NCBI RefSeq assembly: GCF_035222275.1
Contig: NC_085884.1
Coordinates: 806,001 to 870,000 of the forward strand
DNA length: 64,000 nucleotides
Direction of reading: 5' to 3'
From: Podospora bellae-mahoneyi
Lineage: Eukaryota; Ascomycota; Sordariomycetes; Sordariales; Podosporaceae
In this document: in pieces, positions 35,193-47,099 of the stretch
Layout of the letters: every line of letters begins with the position of its first letter
Position numbering within the stretch: position 1 is the stretch's first letter
Notes under the pieces: generated by a model
Told to the model about the DNA's origin: nothing
Database searches by the model: none
The model's input: only the letters and a program-made list of their open reading frames with translations
Translations under genes and position numbers: made by a program

Positions 35193-38100
35193 ATGTATCT
35201 TGTCAACGTAGCAACAAAAAAACTCGAGTCTTTTTCGGCAGACAACATTCCGCCCTACGCCATATTGTCTCATACTTGGGGCAACGACGACGAAGAGCTT
35301 TCTTTTCGCGATATCATTGACGGACTCCTCAAGCCTGGAACACTGGGCGTCTTCAAACTCGATGGCTGCTGTAAACAGGCCCAGCTCCACGGGCTTGGTT
35401 ATGTTTGGATCGATACCTGTTGCATCAACAAGACCGACCATGTTGAGCTGAGCGAGGCAATCAACTCGATGTTCAAGTGGTATCGCGATGCTGTGATTTG
35501 CTACGTATACCTTGCCGATGCTACACCAAACACTCGCCTCTCGAACAGCCGTTGGTTTCGGCGAGGATGGACGCTTCAAGAGCTCCTGGCACCTCAGGAG
35601 CTGAGTCTGTATGGTTCGGATTGGACCTTTCTCGGATCCCGAGAAGACCTTGCAGTGTCGATTGAGCACGCCACGGGGATACCCGAAGGCTTCCTGTATG
35701 GAGATGGTGATTTTTACCGGGCAAGCGTCGCTCAGCGATTCTCCTGGGCATCGAAGCGAACCACCAAGCGCAAAGAGGACATGGCTTATTGTCTCCTTGG
35801 ACTGTTTGACGTTTCGCTGCCGATTATCTACGGTGATGATCATGCTTTCGCTCGGCTTCAACGCGAAATCATGCTTAAGCTGCGCGACGATTCCATATTT
35901 GCCTGGTGAGAATAGCAAACAGGTGCAAAGCTCGTGTTTGACCTGAGCTAACCTATCAGTAGGGGTCTAAGCTACGAACATCCTACCAAGGAACAGTCAC
36001 AGGACACAATTAGGGCATCTGCTGGGGCTCTCGCCGAGTCTCCGAAGGACTATGAGTACTGTGGGGCTATTGTTTCTCATGCCTCCCACAGCTCTCCGTC
36101 AAACAAGTTCGTCATCGAAAGCGGATTCCTCTGTATTACAACAACCATTTACACAGCTCAAGAGGGCGGTACCTACGGGCTTTTGAATTGTGGAACAAAA
36201 GATCACACAAGCGAGCATGTCGTTGGCATCCCTCTTCAGCACAGCACCTCTGGAGACTATTACTTTCGACCCCACAGCTACAGCGCCAGGATATTCCCTA
36301 AGCAAACGACGGATTCCAGAAGCGTTAGCCAATCGATTCACATTCAAATGTTTCGGGATCAAGAGATATCGAGGTTGTCGAAACCGAGCTGGTCGATCCG
36401 ACTCAGGACATCAGGTTGTTTACTCAAGGTCCTTGAGGTATATCCTCCAGGGCGTTTACACGACAAACTGATCCACGTAGACCCCGACTTTGATTCCGCC
36501 GATGCTGTAGACCGGACCTGGGTACGGTTACAACGACACGGTAACGAGAGTCACCTGCTACCCGACTTCATTCTAATATTGACCATCACACGACACCCTG
36601 AAGACGTACAAGGCAGACTGACTTGCGCCCTTGCAATTTGTTCATGTTTCACCACCTTGAAAGAGATCGCAGACAATGCGCAATTGTTATGGAAGAGCAT
36701 CTTCATCCGAAAGCAAGCCAGCAACCTATCTCAGCACATCGGTGCCGCTTTGTGGCGAAGCTCCGATTCGCTAAGTGGCCACCCAAGGATTTCTGTTGTG
36801 ATGTCAGAGATTGTCTCACCCCCTGATACCACAATCGATTTGACTCAGCAGCTGTCGAGGGTCAGATTGCCAGACAGGTTTCTTAGCGCCTTGGAGCATG
36901 AAGACTGCCTCAATCAGCGCTTGGCTCGAAAAGGTAACGAGCTTGAAGTCAGAGAAAAGCAGCTAAACAAAACACGCGACATGCTGACCGAGCTCAATAA
37001 GCAAATCGAGAAGCTGGAAGCGTCAAAGAAGTCATTGAATGCCGAGGACCACATCTCTGCAATAGAGGTGGAGAGGTTAAAGAGCGAAAAGAGCAAACTG
37101 GAATCGAAGAGATTCAAGGTGAGCTTGAATCGAACATACCTTGAAGGATGTCTGGATGAACACCACGACGGGCGCAATGAATGGCTTCGCAAAATCAGGC
37201 TACGCATTGAAAAAGGGGATGTAACAGCCGGCAATGACTCGTTTCTTGACCATCGGCTTGAGAATCTGGTCAGGCTTCTGATTTCCGTGGAACGTTCTGC
37301 TCCTTTACCTTCAACAAAATACAACCCACCCCAGGATATGACACCACTGGCTTACGCCATCCAAGAAGGCTGCTACGAGCTTCTGCAGCGGCTTCTTGAC
37401 CAGGGCGCTGATGTGAATGAGATATATTCGAACGGCAGGACTGCCCTCTTGGCCGCAATAATCTGGGATAAAGACATGGTGGTCCAGGAACTGCTTGAGC
37501 ATGGAGCAATAGTTTGGCCGGCACTGCTATGGTCGGTTCAAAACTGCGACAGAGCTGACACACTCTCACCACTCCTCAAGCTAGAAGAGACGGCTCTTGA
37601 AGTGGATGCCGGGAGGTTTCGTATGCTACTGCTGCTGGCTGCGGAGCAGGGATCGAAAGAAATTATTTTAGAGCTTCTGTCGTGGGGCGAGGGCAGGCAT
37701 ACTTTTGATCTCAGCATTAAGTCGAATCAAGACGTTGTCTGGGCTGCTGCAGTCAAAAATCACGACTCGACAGTACGGACTCTCATCAAGCATGATTGCA
37801 GTCCGAATCCGTTGAGCTGCCAGCGCTTACTCCTTCGATCGGTCTTAGAGAATTGTGCCAGCCTTCCCCCGGTCTTATGGGAGAAGAAGAAGGCGGACAT
37901 ACACGCCAAGTACATGGGCGGCCGCAATCTTCTATGGTTGGCAGCAGACCGGGGGTACGATTCTGTGATTGGATCCTTGGCGCTGATCCAAACAGTGATT
38001 GACCCTGGCAGTATGGGGAGGCAAATGACCACCGCAGACGATTTTGGCCAGAACGCGCTTTCCCGAGCTGCCGAGAATGGACATGTTAACGCTGCTGTCA

Positions 38101-38660
38101 GATTGCTGCTCTGGGAAGATCCGACTGTCAGAGATCATGACGGCCACACAGCACTTTGGTACGCCGTAATCAACGGACATGCAGATGTATTGCAGGCACT
38201 GATGAAACACAAGTCCATCAGGGAGGATCTTTGGGAAATGGGAAAACTGTTGTGGTGGGCAGTCGAGACGGACCAAGAGCAAATGGTGGACGTTATCTTG
38301 GCCAATGACGGAGCTCTGGCATTTCAGCATCACTACCACGACCCTCATGCGCTTCTCTGGAGTGCGCTTGGAGAAGGTACTACCAGGATTGTGGGAAAAC
38401 TCCTTGCATATCGAGAGTTTCAGGTTCACAGTGTCGAAATGCTCCAATATGCGGAGAAACACCGATATGATGACCTGGCCAAGCTCTTGTCCAACCCACT
38501 GACATTCGCGCTCCAAGGTCGAATGGTTGTGGTTGATCGGGTGAAGCCTGAGACGGGAGACAAAAAGCAAGTGAGGTTTGGGTACCACGATGGAATTTCC
38601 AAGTTTGGAGGAAGTATGGTACCGGTTGAAACGTTGAGAGAAGTAGAGGATGAGATCTAG
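35193..38660 (+). CDS. HET-domain protein with coiled coil and ankyrin repeats
   Basis: Two exons, 35193-35905 and 35963-38660, give about 1,136 residues. The N-terminal heterokaryon-incompatibility (HET) domain is complete: PPYAILSHTWG (about 20-30), YVWIDTCCINK, RWFRRGWTLQELLAP and EDMAYCLLGLFDV. The splice restores IFAWGLSYEHP, a usual HET continuation. The middle region has no P-loop NTPase; instead about residues 555-630 form a charged coiled coil (VREKQLNKTRDMLTELNKQI). From about 690 onward come degenerate ankyrin repeats (MTPLAYAIQEGCYELLQRLL, NALSRAAENGHVNAAVRLLL). Family knowledge: HET domains trigger cell death when non-self partners meet in heterokaryons. Ankyrins presumably sense the partner, and the coiled coil may oligomerise it in place of a NACHT ring. 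Confidence 0.9.
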
Positions 38661-38853
38661 ACACCCCTTCACCGGAACTTTGGGCTCTCGGATATGCTGT
38701 CAAGGTATTAGGAGTCTGGTTCTGTCATTACGCCACAAGAATGTATGCATCTGAATGACATCTCGCACAACAGCACTCACAGATTTGACCATGATGGTAT
38801 TTTTCAGCTACCTACAATAGCCATGAGCTCAGTTAGCTCTACCCTCCCCCATC

Positions 38854-40918
38854 TCAAACACGACACAACCTCCCGTTCTGCCCAGCAGGGTACCCATCCG
38901 CCGTCGCAACCCTCCACTCCTCGCTCCCCACCGTCGTCTGCGCCCAAAACAACCCCCACGGATCCCTCTTTCCCTTGATCTTCAATAGTTTCTTATAATT
39001 CACTCCGAAAAAGCTATCCTGCCAATTCTTCTCCGCCGGATCCCCCTCATTCATATACGACCCCGCCCCGGACGTCAACTGCTTGAACACATCGGTGTAT
39101 TTATATGTGTGCTCATCATTCGCCTTTGCCTGAGCAGCTGTCCACCTAGCAGGGATAACCTCCATGAGCGCAGCAGGGAGAACAGTCTCCCTCCAGGCGG
39201 GGTGGACAGCACTGTTCTCACACCCAGGATACCCAGCCTTTTTGCATGTTGGGGCGTAACCCCAGCCGTGGAAGACGAGACCGCCTTCTTCAACGCCCGA
39301 GCGGATGGCGGCGAAGGTCTTGTTCCACAGGGCGGGGTCGACGAGGTTCTTGCGAGGAAAGAGGCGGGAGCGGTAGCGGGTGTTGGCTGGGTTGGAGGAG
39401 CCCGTTCTTTGGCCGTTGCCGGCGTAGAGGGTTGGGGGGATTTGGCCTGATGAGGGTAGGGAGACTGGGATGGAGAGGGCGTTGAGCTGAGTGTATAAGG
39501 GTTGAAGGGCGGCAATGGCTTCGGAGGCGGTGATGTTGGGGATGATTTGGTTGGAGGTAAAGGCGAAGCTATTGTTACCGAGGGGGAAGATGTAGCTGAA
39601 GCAGTAGCCGCCGAGCTCTTGGACTTTGAGGCAGTAGTTGTAGGAGATCTTGACGCCTTCCCAGAACTGGTCTGGTTTGTTATTCATGAAGTTGGTGTTG
39701 GGGGGAGGTTGGCCTGTGGCGACTCTAATGGGGAGGGGGTAGGTGCCGTCGGTGGAGTTGCTTGGGAAGCCGATGTTGCCGAAGTTGAGGGGGACGGTGA
39801 TGGTGTTGATGGGAGGGTAGGCTTTGACCATGACGGAGGTGATGACGCCCCAGGTGCCTGTTCAGTGTGTCAGCATACATAGGATCTCCCAAGAAGCCAT
39901 TTCACGAAGACCTACTGCCACCACCACCCCGCAACGCAAACCACAAATCCTCATGGTTGAACGGATCGACCGTCAGAAACTGTCCGTCGGCAGTAACAAC
40001 ATTGATTGACAAGACCTGGTCCGCCCCAAGCCCATACTTGGACGTCAACGTCCCATGCCCAGCAACAGATACCCAACCCCCCACAGCGCCAACCGTCCCC
40101 CAGCCCGGTCCAACAAGCGAGATATTGCTCCTGAACATGTGGTTGAACAACTCAAAAGACTCAATCCCAGCCCCGACATGCGCCGCAGGACCGGTGTACT
40201 TGCCCATCGTGAAGCTAGGCAGATATTCGAAGGTCTTGAGGTTATGTACCCAAATACTCAATGACCCAGCACCCATCGACCGTCCACCAAAGTCATGGCC
40301 GGTATTTCTACGCACTTTGGTCAGCGATATACTACCCCATCCTCATCATCACCACAAGACCACTTACTTTATCACCACCCTCAAGTTATTATTCCTCGCA
40401 AAGTTTACCGCAGCCTGCACATCCCTCACACTCGTCACATTAACCACATACTCTGGCCACCCACCCCTCTCACACTCCCCCGTGGCGTTAGCATTCAACA
40501 CGCACGTGCTCCCCTGAGGCCACTCCGTCAGCGTCGTCAACGGCTCATCAAGCCAGAAGTGTGTCTGTCCTGCTTGGGTGACGAGCCACTGGCAACGTGT
40601 CTGGTTTTGCAGCGGGCCAGGGTAGCACGCCGCCTGTGCTGGCTCGGGTCGAAGCAGTGAGCCGTTGAGGAAGTTGCCGAACTTGGACCATTCCGTGGCC
40701 GAAGGCCAGTCAGATGTCCCGGGAAAGGCGCGGCATTTGGGCTTGGAACGGACAGGTTTGGATGCGTCGCCGAAGGAGAGGGAGGGAAAAGAGCGGATGG
40801 AGGAGGGGGTCAGGACGGTTTTTTCGTAAGAAAAGAGGACTTTGGTTTGTTTAGCGGGTTTTGGACTGCCGGCCGCGGCGAGACCGAGGAGGGAGAAGAG
40901 AAGGGCAGCGTGCATCAT
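38854..40918 (-). CDS. Secreted FAD-linked oxidoreductase, berberine-bridge-enzyme type (second copy)
   Basis: Three minus-strand exons, 40918-40368, 40307-39916 and 39857-38854, encode about 648 residues. The ATG at 40918 starts a signal peptide (MMHAALLFSLLGLAAAG). Motifs: NVTSVRDVQAAVNFARNN, KNTGHDFGGRS with His188 as likely FAD attachment, GGWVSVAGHGTLTSKYGLGA, RGGGGSTWGVITSV (completed by the second splice), and the BBE tail DSFFGVNYKKLLKIKGKRDP ending GRLCRV. As in the copy at 16.9 kb, the position of the second covalent Cys is not Cys (GPGWGTVG). The intron after KNTGHDF's Lys is at the same place as in that gene, so the two share ancestry; the second intron is private. Substrate unknown. 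It lies tail-to-tail with the HET-ankyrin gene, 193 nt apart. Confidence 0.92.
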
Positions 40919-42337
40919 TGGGACGTTTACCACGCGAGAACTTGAGTGTTGTGCCGCTGTCTATGGCTGTGGAATGGTGGGCGGTGGGAGGGCATTTGTA
41001 CGAATTTTTGTTATGAGAACTATGTACCAAGTTACTTGCAGCCAACAAACTCCAGCTGACTGCATATGTTAGTAGAGACAGGCATGCATTGGCGGGAGGA
41101 ATATTTGATCGGGGGATGGGATGTGTTGGGCTTGTCTCGGAAGACTTCCCTCGTGGCAGAAACCTCTTCAGGAAGGGGGTTGCATTCTTGGTTGTGATGA
41201 ACTACAGGACATAGCATCCTTGTCCGTCACCGGATTTGGCCCTGTGCGGTTGTTGTTTTAGCCCCAGAGGTGAGAGGTTGGGGGCTAGGATCACAATCCA
41301 GAATGGTCCCAGAAGGGAAACCCAGGCTGCGATCCAGCTCCGGTGCCCTGTCCGGGGAAGCTCTGGAAAGTCTCCCATCCTTCTGCACATACAGCAAGGG
41401 TACAATTCGCAAGGATAATTTGTCTCTTTCCCCTCTTCCAACCACGTTCCTTTTGCCCTGGTCCTGGCTCGCCACGTCTGCATATGCACCTCATTCGACG
41501 GTTGGATGGACACCTCTTGCAGCTTTCGTCACCCTTAATCAGCAAGGGCTGGATGGAGGTGTGAGTTGAGGCTGGAGCTCATTCCCGGGCTTTGTGCTTG
41601 CAGGGAGACGATCCCTTCTCCAAATTGCACTGAATCCCGTGACGGGGAAGCCATTTATTGTTCTATAAATTGATTCCATGTCGTTGGGTGGGTGGGAGAG
41701 GGGCTGTCAAGTCGTGACAATGCTACCTAAGACGTCGTTGCTAATTTATCCAGCAATAAATCCTACCAGAAGAACTAATCTGGAAAGCTTGTTTTTGGAC
41801 GTAGGTTTGCCGTAGTCATAGCCCAGAACCACGGGACGGCACGGAGATGGTGGGGAGCACGTCCGTTGGTCGGCCGACTTTAGAGTTCTAGTGGTGTGCG
41901 CTGCGGGAAGGGTCGGTGTCGCTTAAGGGGCCATAGTGGGTGAACTTGTAAATCCCTCTCCGCCATATACCGTCACTAGACAGAAATCATCTTAGCACAA
42001 GACGATAAGGGCTTGTTCCGCCTTGGTGGTCTAGCCAGGCAAGATGGCTAACCCCGCCCTCACGACAAAAAGCAAAGCGCCAAGAACACAGCGTCATCTT
42101 GGCCCCAATGGCTTACCTTGGAGCTCCTATCCCCGAATTCTGCCCAACTGATTAGCTAAAGAATAGGACCAAGTCCGGGTTCAGCAGCACTAAAAACAGC
42201 CAGGGTATAAAGCTTCCACTACACCTACCCAAATGAGGTCAGTCGGGTTTGGTGGGGAGTTGTTGAGATGTCCGGCCAGAATAAAGAGGAGGGGCAGAGG
42301 CCCAGAAGGAGAAACATGATCGGCTCAATGAGTAAAC
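40919..42337. other. Divergent promoter region between oxidoreductase and P450 genes
   Basis: About 1.4 kb without a gene. Open frames at 41,200-41,570 on both strands overlap each other and carry no motif. The region should hold the promoters of both flanking genes. Confidence 0.45.
42206..42211 (+). promoter_or_regulatory. TATA box of the P450 gene
   Basis: tataaa lies 132 nt upstream of the P450 ATG at 42338, in a suitable place for a core promoter. Confidence 0.5.
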
Positions 42338-44003
42338 ATGGCGTCCAACATCCCAATGACCCCGTGGTCCTTGGTGCTCTCCTTGCTGGCAATCTACTGT
42401 TTCTACGGCATATGGCTAGCCATCTATCGCGTCTTCCTCTCCCCCCTATCCCGATTCCCCGGCCCCAAACTCGCAGCAGCAACAGGACGGTACCAATCCT
42501 ACTACGAGCTCGTTACATGGGCCAAAGGCCACTTCAAAATCAAGGACCTCCACGACAAGTACGGCCCCATTGTCCGAATCAACCCTTGGGAAATCTCCAT
42601 CAACGACGCAGAGTTCTACTCTGTCCTTAACGTCTCTGGCTCTGTCAGGCACACCAACATCGACGTTCGGCAACGAGCTGCTCTCGGATTCGGAGAGTCG
42701 CACGGGTTCACCGAAGACCACAACTTGCACAAGATGCGGCGGAAGCCCCTTGAGCCCTTGTTTTCTCGACGTGTGATTGACCTGGCTCAGGAAAACATCT
42801 GGACGTTCGCGAAACGGGTGGAGGAGCTGTTCAACAAGGCAAAGGGGACCGGGAATGTGATCAGCCTCAACCGGGCGTTTTCCGCCTTTGTTGGCGACGC
42901 TGTGTCCGAGACTTGCTTCGGCAAGAGCATTGGTCTGCTAGAAGACGAGGACTTTTCCCCAAGCTGGCATAAGCTCCTCGAGGGCCTCGGAACGCAGACA
43001 CCGCTGCTGTTCAACTTGCACATTCTCTCAAGGATGCTCAACCTCCTCCCAACCGCCATCGTAGCTAAGCTCCATCCCGAGGGGGCAGCCTACGCCCTGC
43101 TAAAAGGCGTACCCTTCCCCCCTTCCCCTCCTGTCCCCATCCATCATTCCAGCCACTGACACTCCCCTTTCTTAGTACACCGAATCCATCGTCGACACTG
43201 CCCTCTCCTCCCCCGACTCCATACCCCCCACCTCCCGCAAACTAATCCAAACAATCCTCTCCTCCGACCTCCCCCCCTCCCAAAAAACCCGCTCCCGCCT
43301 CGCAACCGAAGCCTCGGTCGTCCTCGCCGCAGGCGGCATAACCACAATGAAAATGCTGACCATAACCTCTTATTACCTCCTCTCCTCCCCGTCCAAACTC
43401 CACCATCTCCAAAGCGAACTCACCACTCTCATGCGCAGCTACCCAACCACAACCCCCCGCTGGTCCGACCTGGAAAAACTCCCTTACCTGAGCGCCTGTA
43501 TCAAAGATGCCTTGAGGTTAGGCATAGGCGCAACCCGACACGCGGCCAAATACTTCCCTAACGACGAGATAGAGTACAAGTCGTGGGTGATACCAAAAGG
43601 GACGTCAATCTCTGTGCCCATGTACCCCATGCACTACGACCAAGAGGTTTATCCTAATCCATGGGGGTTTGAACCAGAAAGGTGGTTGGGGGAGTACGAC
43701 AAAAGGATGGACAGGAATTTGAACCCTTTTAGCAAGGGGAGTAGGATGTGTTTGGGCAAGAAGTGAGTCTTTTGCCTACCTACCAGATAGAGGATAGAGG
43801 AGTGGTGTGAGTTGCTGACAGGCAGGTGGTGTGATAGTTTGGCGTATGCCGATATGTATATCATGCTAGCGGTGCTCTTCCGTCCTGGGGGTCCCCAGAT
43901 GAGGCTGTACGAGACTGACGAGTCGGACGTCAAGTTTGAGTGCGACTTTGGGGTGTCGAGTCCACGGTTGGGGAGTAAGGGGGTGAGGGTGGTGGTTGAG
44001 TAA
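42338..44003 (+). CDS. Cytochrome P450 (trichodiene-oxygenase-like family), ER-anchored
   Basis: Three exons, 42338-43108, 43176-43762 and 43838-44003, give 507 residues. An N-terminal membrane anchor (WSLVLSLLAIYCFYGIWLAI) precedes FLSPLSRFPGPKLAA. Further marks: KYGPIVRINPWEISI, FSRRVIDLAQENIWTF, the I-helix AAGGITT, FEPERWLG and the heme loop PFSKGSRMCLGKNLAYADMY with ligand Cys449, the last part completed by the second splice. The K-helix ExxR, almost invariant in P450s, reads DALR (Asp368...Arg371). The I-helix lacks the usual acidic residue before Thr. Family role: monooxygenation, often in secondary metabolism. The neighbouring oxidoreductase could share a pathway, but other backbone enzymes are missing. 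A C-rich second exon turns G-rich near the stop. Confidence 0.93.
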
Positions 44004-44295
44004 CAGGTGGCAAGTTACCATGGTGCAGTTGGATAGGAGCCTTGCATTTCCGAGGAAGAGGGCAAAAGGTAGGTAATGAAACGAAGTAATATTATCCAAA
44101 TCGATGCTGATCGGCCATCTATCATCTACATCTAGATGTATGTCAACCGGGATGTCTGATATGTCAAGCCCAATGTATCATCCGAAACCAACACCCAAAC
44201 CGATACCCAAACACCAAAAAGAAATCTCAACAACGCAAAGAAACAGCCCCATTATTCGTACCATCACCCCCCACAGCCACCCAACCTCCCTAACC

Positions 44296-46005
44296 CTAGA
44301 CGCCAGGCAATCTGGGAGGTCTCGCATTAGCCGCAGCCACGAAGTGCCCCCAGGTAATCAACTCCCGACTGCAATCATCCTGATCAATCGAGCACTCAAT
44401 CAACGTCGGGCCTTTTGTGTTCTCCTCCGCAGCCTTGATCGCATCCTGCAACTCTCCCGCCGTCTTGGCCGTCAGCCCTTTTGCATTGCCATCCTCCCCA
44501 TTGAAAGCCTGCACCAGCAGCGCATAGTTCCAATTCTTGATCTTGTTGTAGCTGCCATCGTGAATCTCCACCTCGATCGTGTACCCCCGGTTGTTGAGCA
44601 AGACGATGGTGATGGGGAGGTTGAACCTCACCATCTGTGACACCTCTTGAGCAGTGACCTGGAACGATCCATCACCCACCATGACGATGATCTTCCTGTC
44701 CGGGTGACGGAGGGCATACCCAAAAGCAGCGGGGATAGACCAGCCGATGTGACCCCACGCCATCTCAATCTCGAATAGGGCACCTGGTGGAAGCTTGAGC
44801 TGAACGCCGTTGAACCAGCTGTCGCCTGTCTCGACAAACAGGGTGGTCTTGGAGTCGAGAAGGGCCTGGATTTGTCTCGAGATCTCCTTGCGGGTGAGCT
44901 CGTCGCTTGGGGTGGCCGTGCGGACAAGCACTGGGTCAGGCTTGAGACGGTTGTACTCGATCATGGTGGAGTTGTTGAACTTGACTGTCGTAGCCAAGTG
45001 GGAAAGGAATTCCCCGAGGCGGACGCGGCTGAAGTGGGCGCCGGGGAAAGTGACATGGTCCATCTCGGCGGCCATGAGGGGAATGTCGGGCATGGCTGTC
45101 CACCCTACTGTGCTGTAATCGGTGAAGACGGTGCCGACACATAGAAGGGCATCGGCCCAGTGGACAATGGAGTCTGCCGCGTCGGTGCTGACGGTGCCCC
45201 AGAAGATACCCACGAACTGTTTGTGGTCCTCTGGGAACATGCCCTTGGCTGCGGGTTGGACAGCAACGGCACAGCCCATGGCTTCAGCGAGCTTGATAAG
45301 AGCCTGTTCAGCGCCATCACCTGCACGACGAAGCTTTGGACCCACGAGGATGACAGGCTTGAGCTTGCCGGAGAGGTACTCGGAAGCGCAATTGGCAGCT
45401 GCCTCGAGGGCGGCCTTGTCGCTGGTGACGGGATCGGTGACGGCGCTGATGGGTCCAGGACGAACACACTCGGCTCCAGAAAGGTTCGTTGGGATCTCAA
45501 TGTAGCATGGCTTGCGGGCTAGGAGGGCATGGCGGATGGCACGATCGATCAGCCTAGGGGCTTCGTGTGCTCGGGCGACGGCAACTGCGCAGCAGGTGAT
45601 TTTCTTTGCCATCTCAAGCTGGTAGCTGTAGTCGGTCGTACCGAGGGTGTGGTGGAGGAGGTGGAATTGGCTGGCGTCATTGGTGTTTGGTGAGCCGCTG
45701 ATGAGAATCAGTGGCAGGTTCTCGGCGTAGGCACTGCCGGTGCCATTGAAGGCGGAAAGGGCGCCGACGCTGAAGGTGACGACGCATGCCGAGACGCCGT
45801 TGGCACGGGCATACCCTTCAGCGGCCAGCGAGCAGTTGAGCTCGTTGGCACAGCCCACCTCTGTGAGATTGGGGTTGGCTTGTAGTTTGTCGAGGAGGAC
45901 GAGGTTGTAGTCACCCGGCACGACAAAGTGATGGCGAATGCCAATCTGGGCGAGACGTTCGGCAAGGTAATCTCCAACAGTGTACTTTGTTGGTAGTGAC
46001 GACAT
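44296..46005 (-). CDS. PDC: Pyruvate decarboxylase (TPP-dependent)
   Basis: A single intronless frame of 569 residues; the ATG at 46005 (MSSLPTKYTVGDYLAERLAQ) is placed like the start of known fungal enzymes, while the upstream in-frame part is leader. Motifs: HHFVVPGDYNLVLLDKL, the catalytic Glu in GCANELNCSLAAEGYARANG, SVGALSAFNGTGSAYAENLP, the HH pair in FHLLHHTLG, and the TPP/Mg binding GDGSFQVTAQEVSQMVRF...NNRGYTIE. It closely follows the Neurospora cytoplasmic-filament pyruvate decarboxylase pattern. It converts pyruvate to acetaldehyde and CO2 in the cytosol for fermentation and the acetate bypass. The 5' leader is pyrimidine-rich on the coding strand, as in highly expressed glycolytic genes. 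Confidence 0.96.
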   Translation of the reverse strand: MSSLPTKYTVGDYLAERLAQIGIRHHFVVPGDYNLVLLDKLQANPNLTEVGCANELNCSLAAEGYARANGVSACVVTFSVGALSAFNGTGSAYAENLPLILISGSPNTNDASQFHLLHHTLGTTDYSYQLEMAKKITCCAVAVARAHEAPRLIDRAIRHALLARKPCYIEIPTNLSGAECVRPGPISAVTDPVTSDKAALEAAANCASEYLSGKLKPVILVGPKLRRAGDGAEQALIKLAEAMGCAVAVQPAAKGMFPEDHKQFVGIFWGTVSTDAADSIVHWADALLCVGTVFTDYSTVGWTAMPDIPLMAAEMDHVTFPGAHFSRVRLGEFLSHLATTVKFNNSTMIEYNRLKPDPVLVRTATPSDELTRKEISRQIQALLDSKTTLFVETGDSWFNGVQLKLPPGALFEIEMAWGHIGWSIPAAFGYALRHPDRKIIVMVGDGSFQVTAQEVSQMVRFNLPITIVLLNNRGYTIEVEIHDGSYNKIKNWNYALLVQAFNGEDGNAKGLTAKTAGELQDAIKAAEENTKGPTLIECSIDQDDCSRELITWGHFVAAANARPPRLPGV

Positions 46006-47099
46006 GGTTATGTGTGAAGTGTGTAATGTTGTTGTGGAACCAAGAAGAGAATGTCTCTTGGAAACGATGCTAAAGAAGCTTGCGAAGGCATGATAGCGAC
46101 CGTGTTGAAGGCGATGGGTTGCTGACCTTTCTTTATCTCTTTTGATCAGATGGTCTCGACTGCTTCGCGTTGCCGCATTCAAGTGATGTTGGCGAAGCCG
46201 GCGACGGCACTGCTTCCGTTGATGTGGATCCCCGGCGGTACTTGAAAGTGGCCAGAGCCACCGAAAAAGCTTATCTCGACCACCCCACGTCCAGTCTGCA
46301 ACGGCGACGTTGCGGCTCTGGGCATCTGTGGCGTGAAAGGCGTCGATACGAAGAACTGCTATCGTGTAAGCGTCTGTCCATCATGATCATCATCAGCTTC
46401 CATGCGTCCGATGTCGTTTAAGCAGGACGTTGGACGGTCGGCCCGACCCAGGGGCTAATCAAACGTGGACGTTCTGGCTTGATCAGACCACGGTCTCGAT
46501 GCGCTGGTTCAGATGTAACCGCGGAGACACCCGGCGGTAAGCGCGCCTGCGAGGCCTGAGTATACGTGCAGATCCATCGAGATTCGAGATTGTGCGACGG
46601 GAATAGCGTGGGCAGGAGGGGTGTACTGATAACGCCAAGATCTCGTGATGCTGACGAACTCACCTCTTGGCAGGTGTCTGTTCGGGCCCCACAGCTGACA
46701 GCACCCGCCACATTGTAAAACATTCGAGCCTCGAACTGTCATGCTGTACACCTACTTCCATGGACAAAAGCGTGTTTTCTCTTACTAACATGCCAATTTT
46801 CTCGCGTCGACGGTTTGCCTCTGCCCAGGCGTCTTCTCTTCGTTGACGCAGTCATCAACCCATAGTCCGATGATGATTTGAATCACCATGCCCATTAAAT
46901 ACCATCAACAACACAGCTGTTTTTATCATCCTATGGGTTTGCCTGCTATCTCACACATTGTCAAGTCTCAACCGACAGCGCTCCTGCAAAGCACACAGGC
47001 CACTAGACGCGTCTTCATGATACCTTCGTTGTATCCCCGCACAACCTTGCTGAGCATCTCACCGCCGTCATTGACTGTCCGTACAACACCCTTAGCCCC
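46006..47099. other. Intergenic region upstream of PDC
   Basis: About 1.1 kb. Contains the promoter and leader of PDC at its left end. Frames at 46,418-46,751 and 46,888-47,151 have no motif. Confidence 0.4.

Noticed and set aside
38301-38672. Minus-strand frame overlapping the 3' end of the HET-ankyrin gene (38,672-37,932)
   Set aside because: Antisense to ankyrin repeats, with no start context or domain.
44810-45522. Several plus-strand frames over 90 codons inside PDC
   Set aside because: They are antisense to the PDC coding sequence; codon bias alone explains them.
16867-46005. Oxidoreductases, P450 and PDC considered as a secondary-metabolite cluster
   Set aside because: No backbone enzyme, terpene cyclase or pathway regulator lies among them, PDC is of the housekeeping type, and HET and rhodopsin genes intervene.
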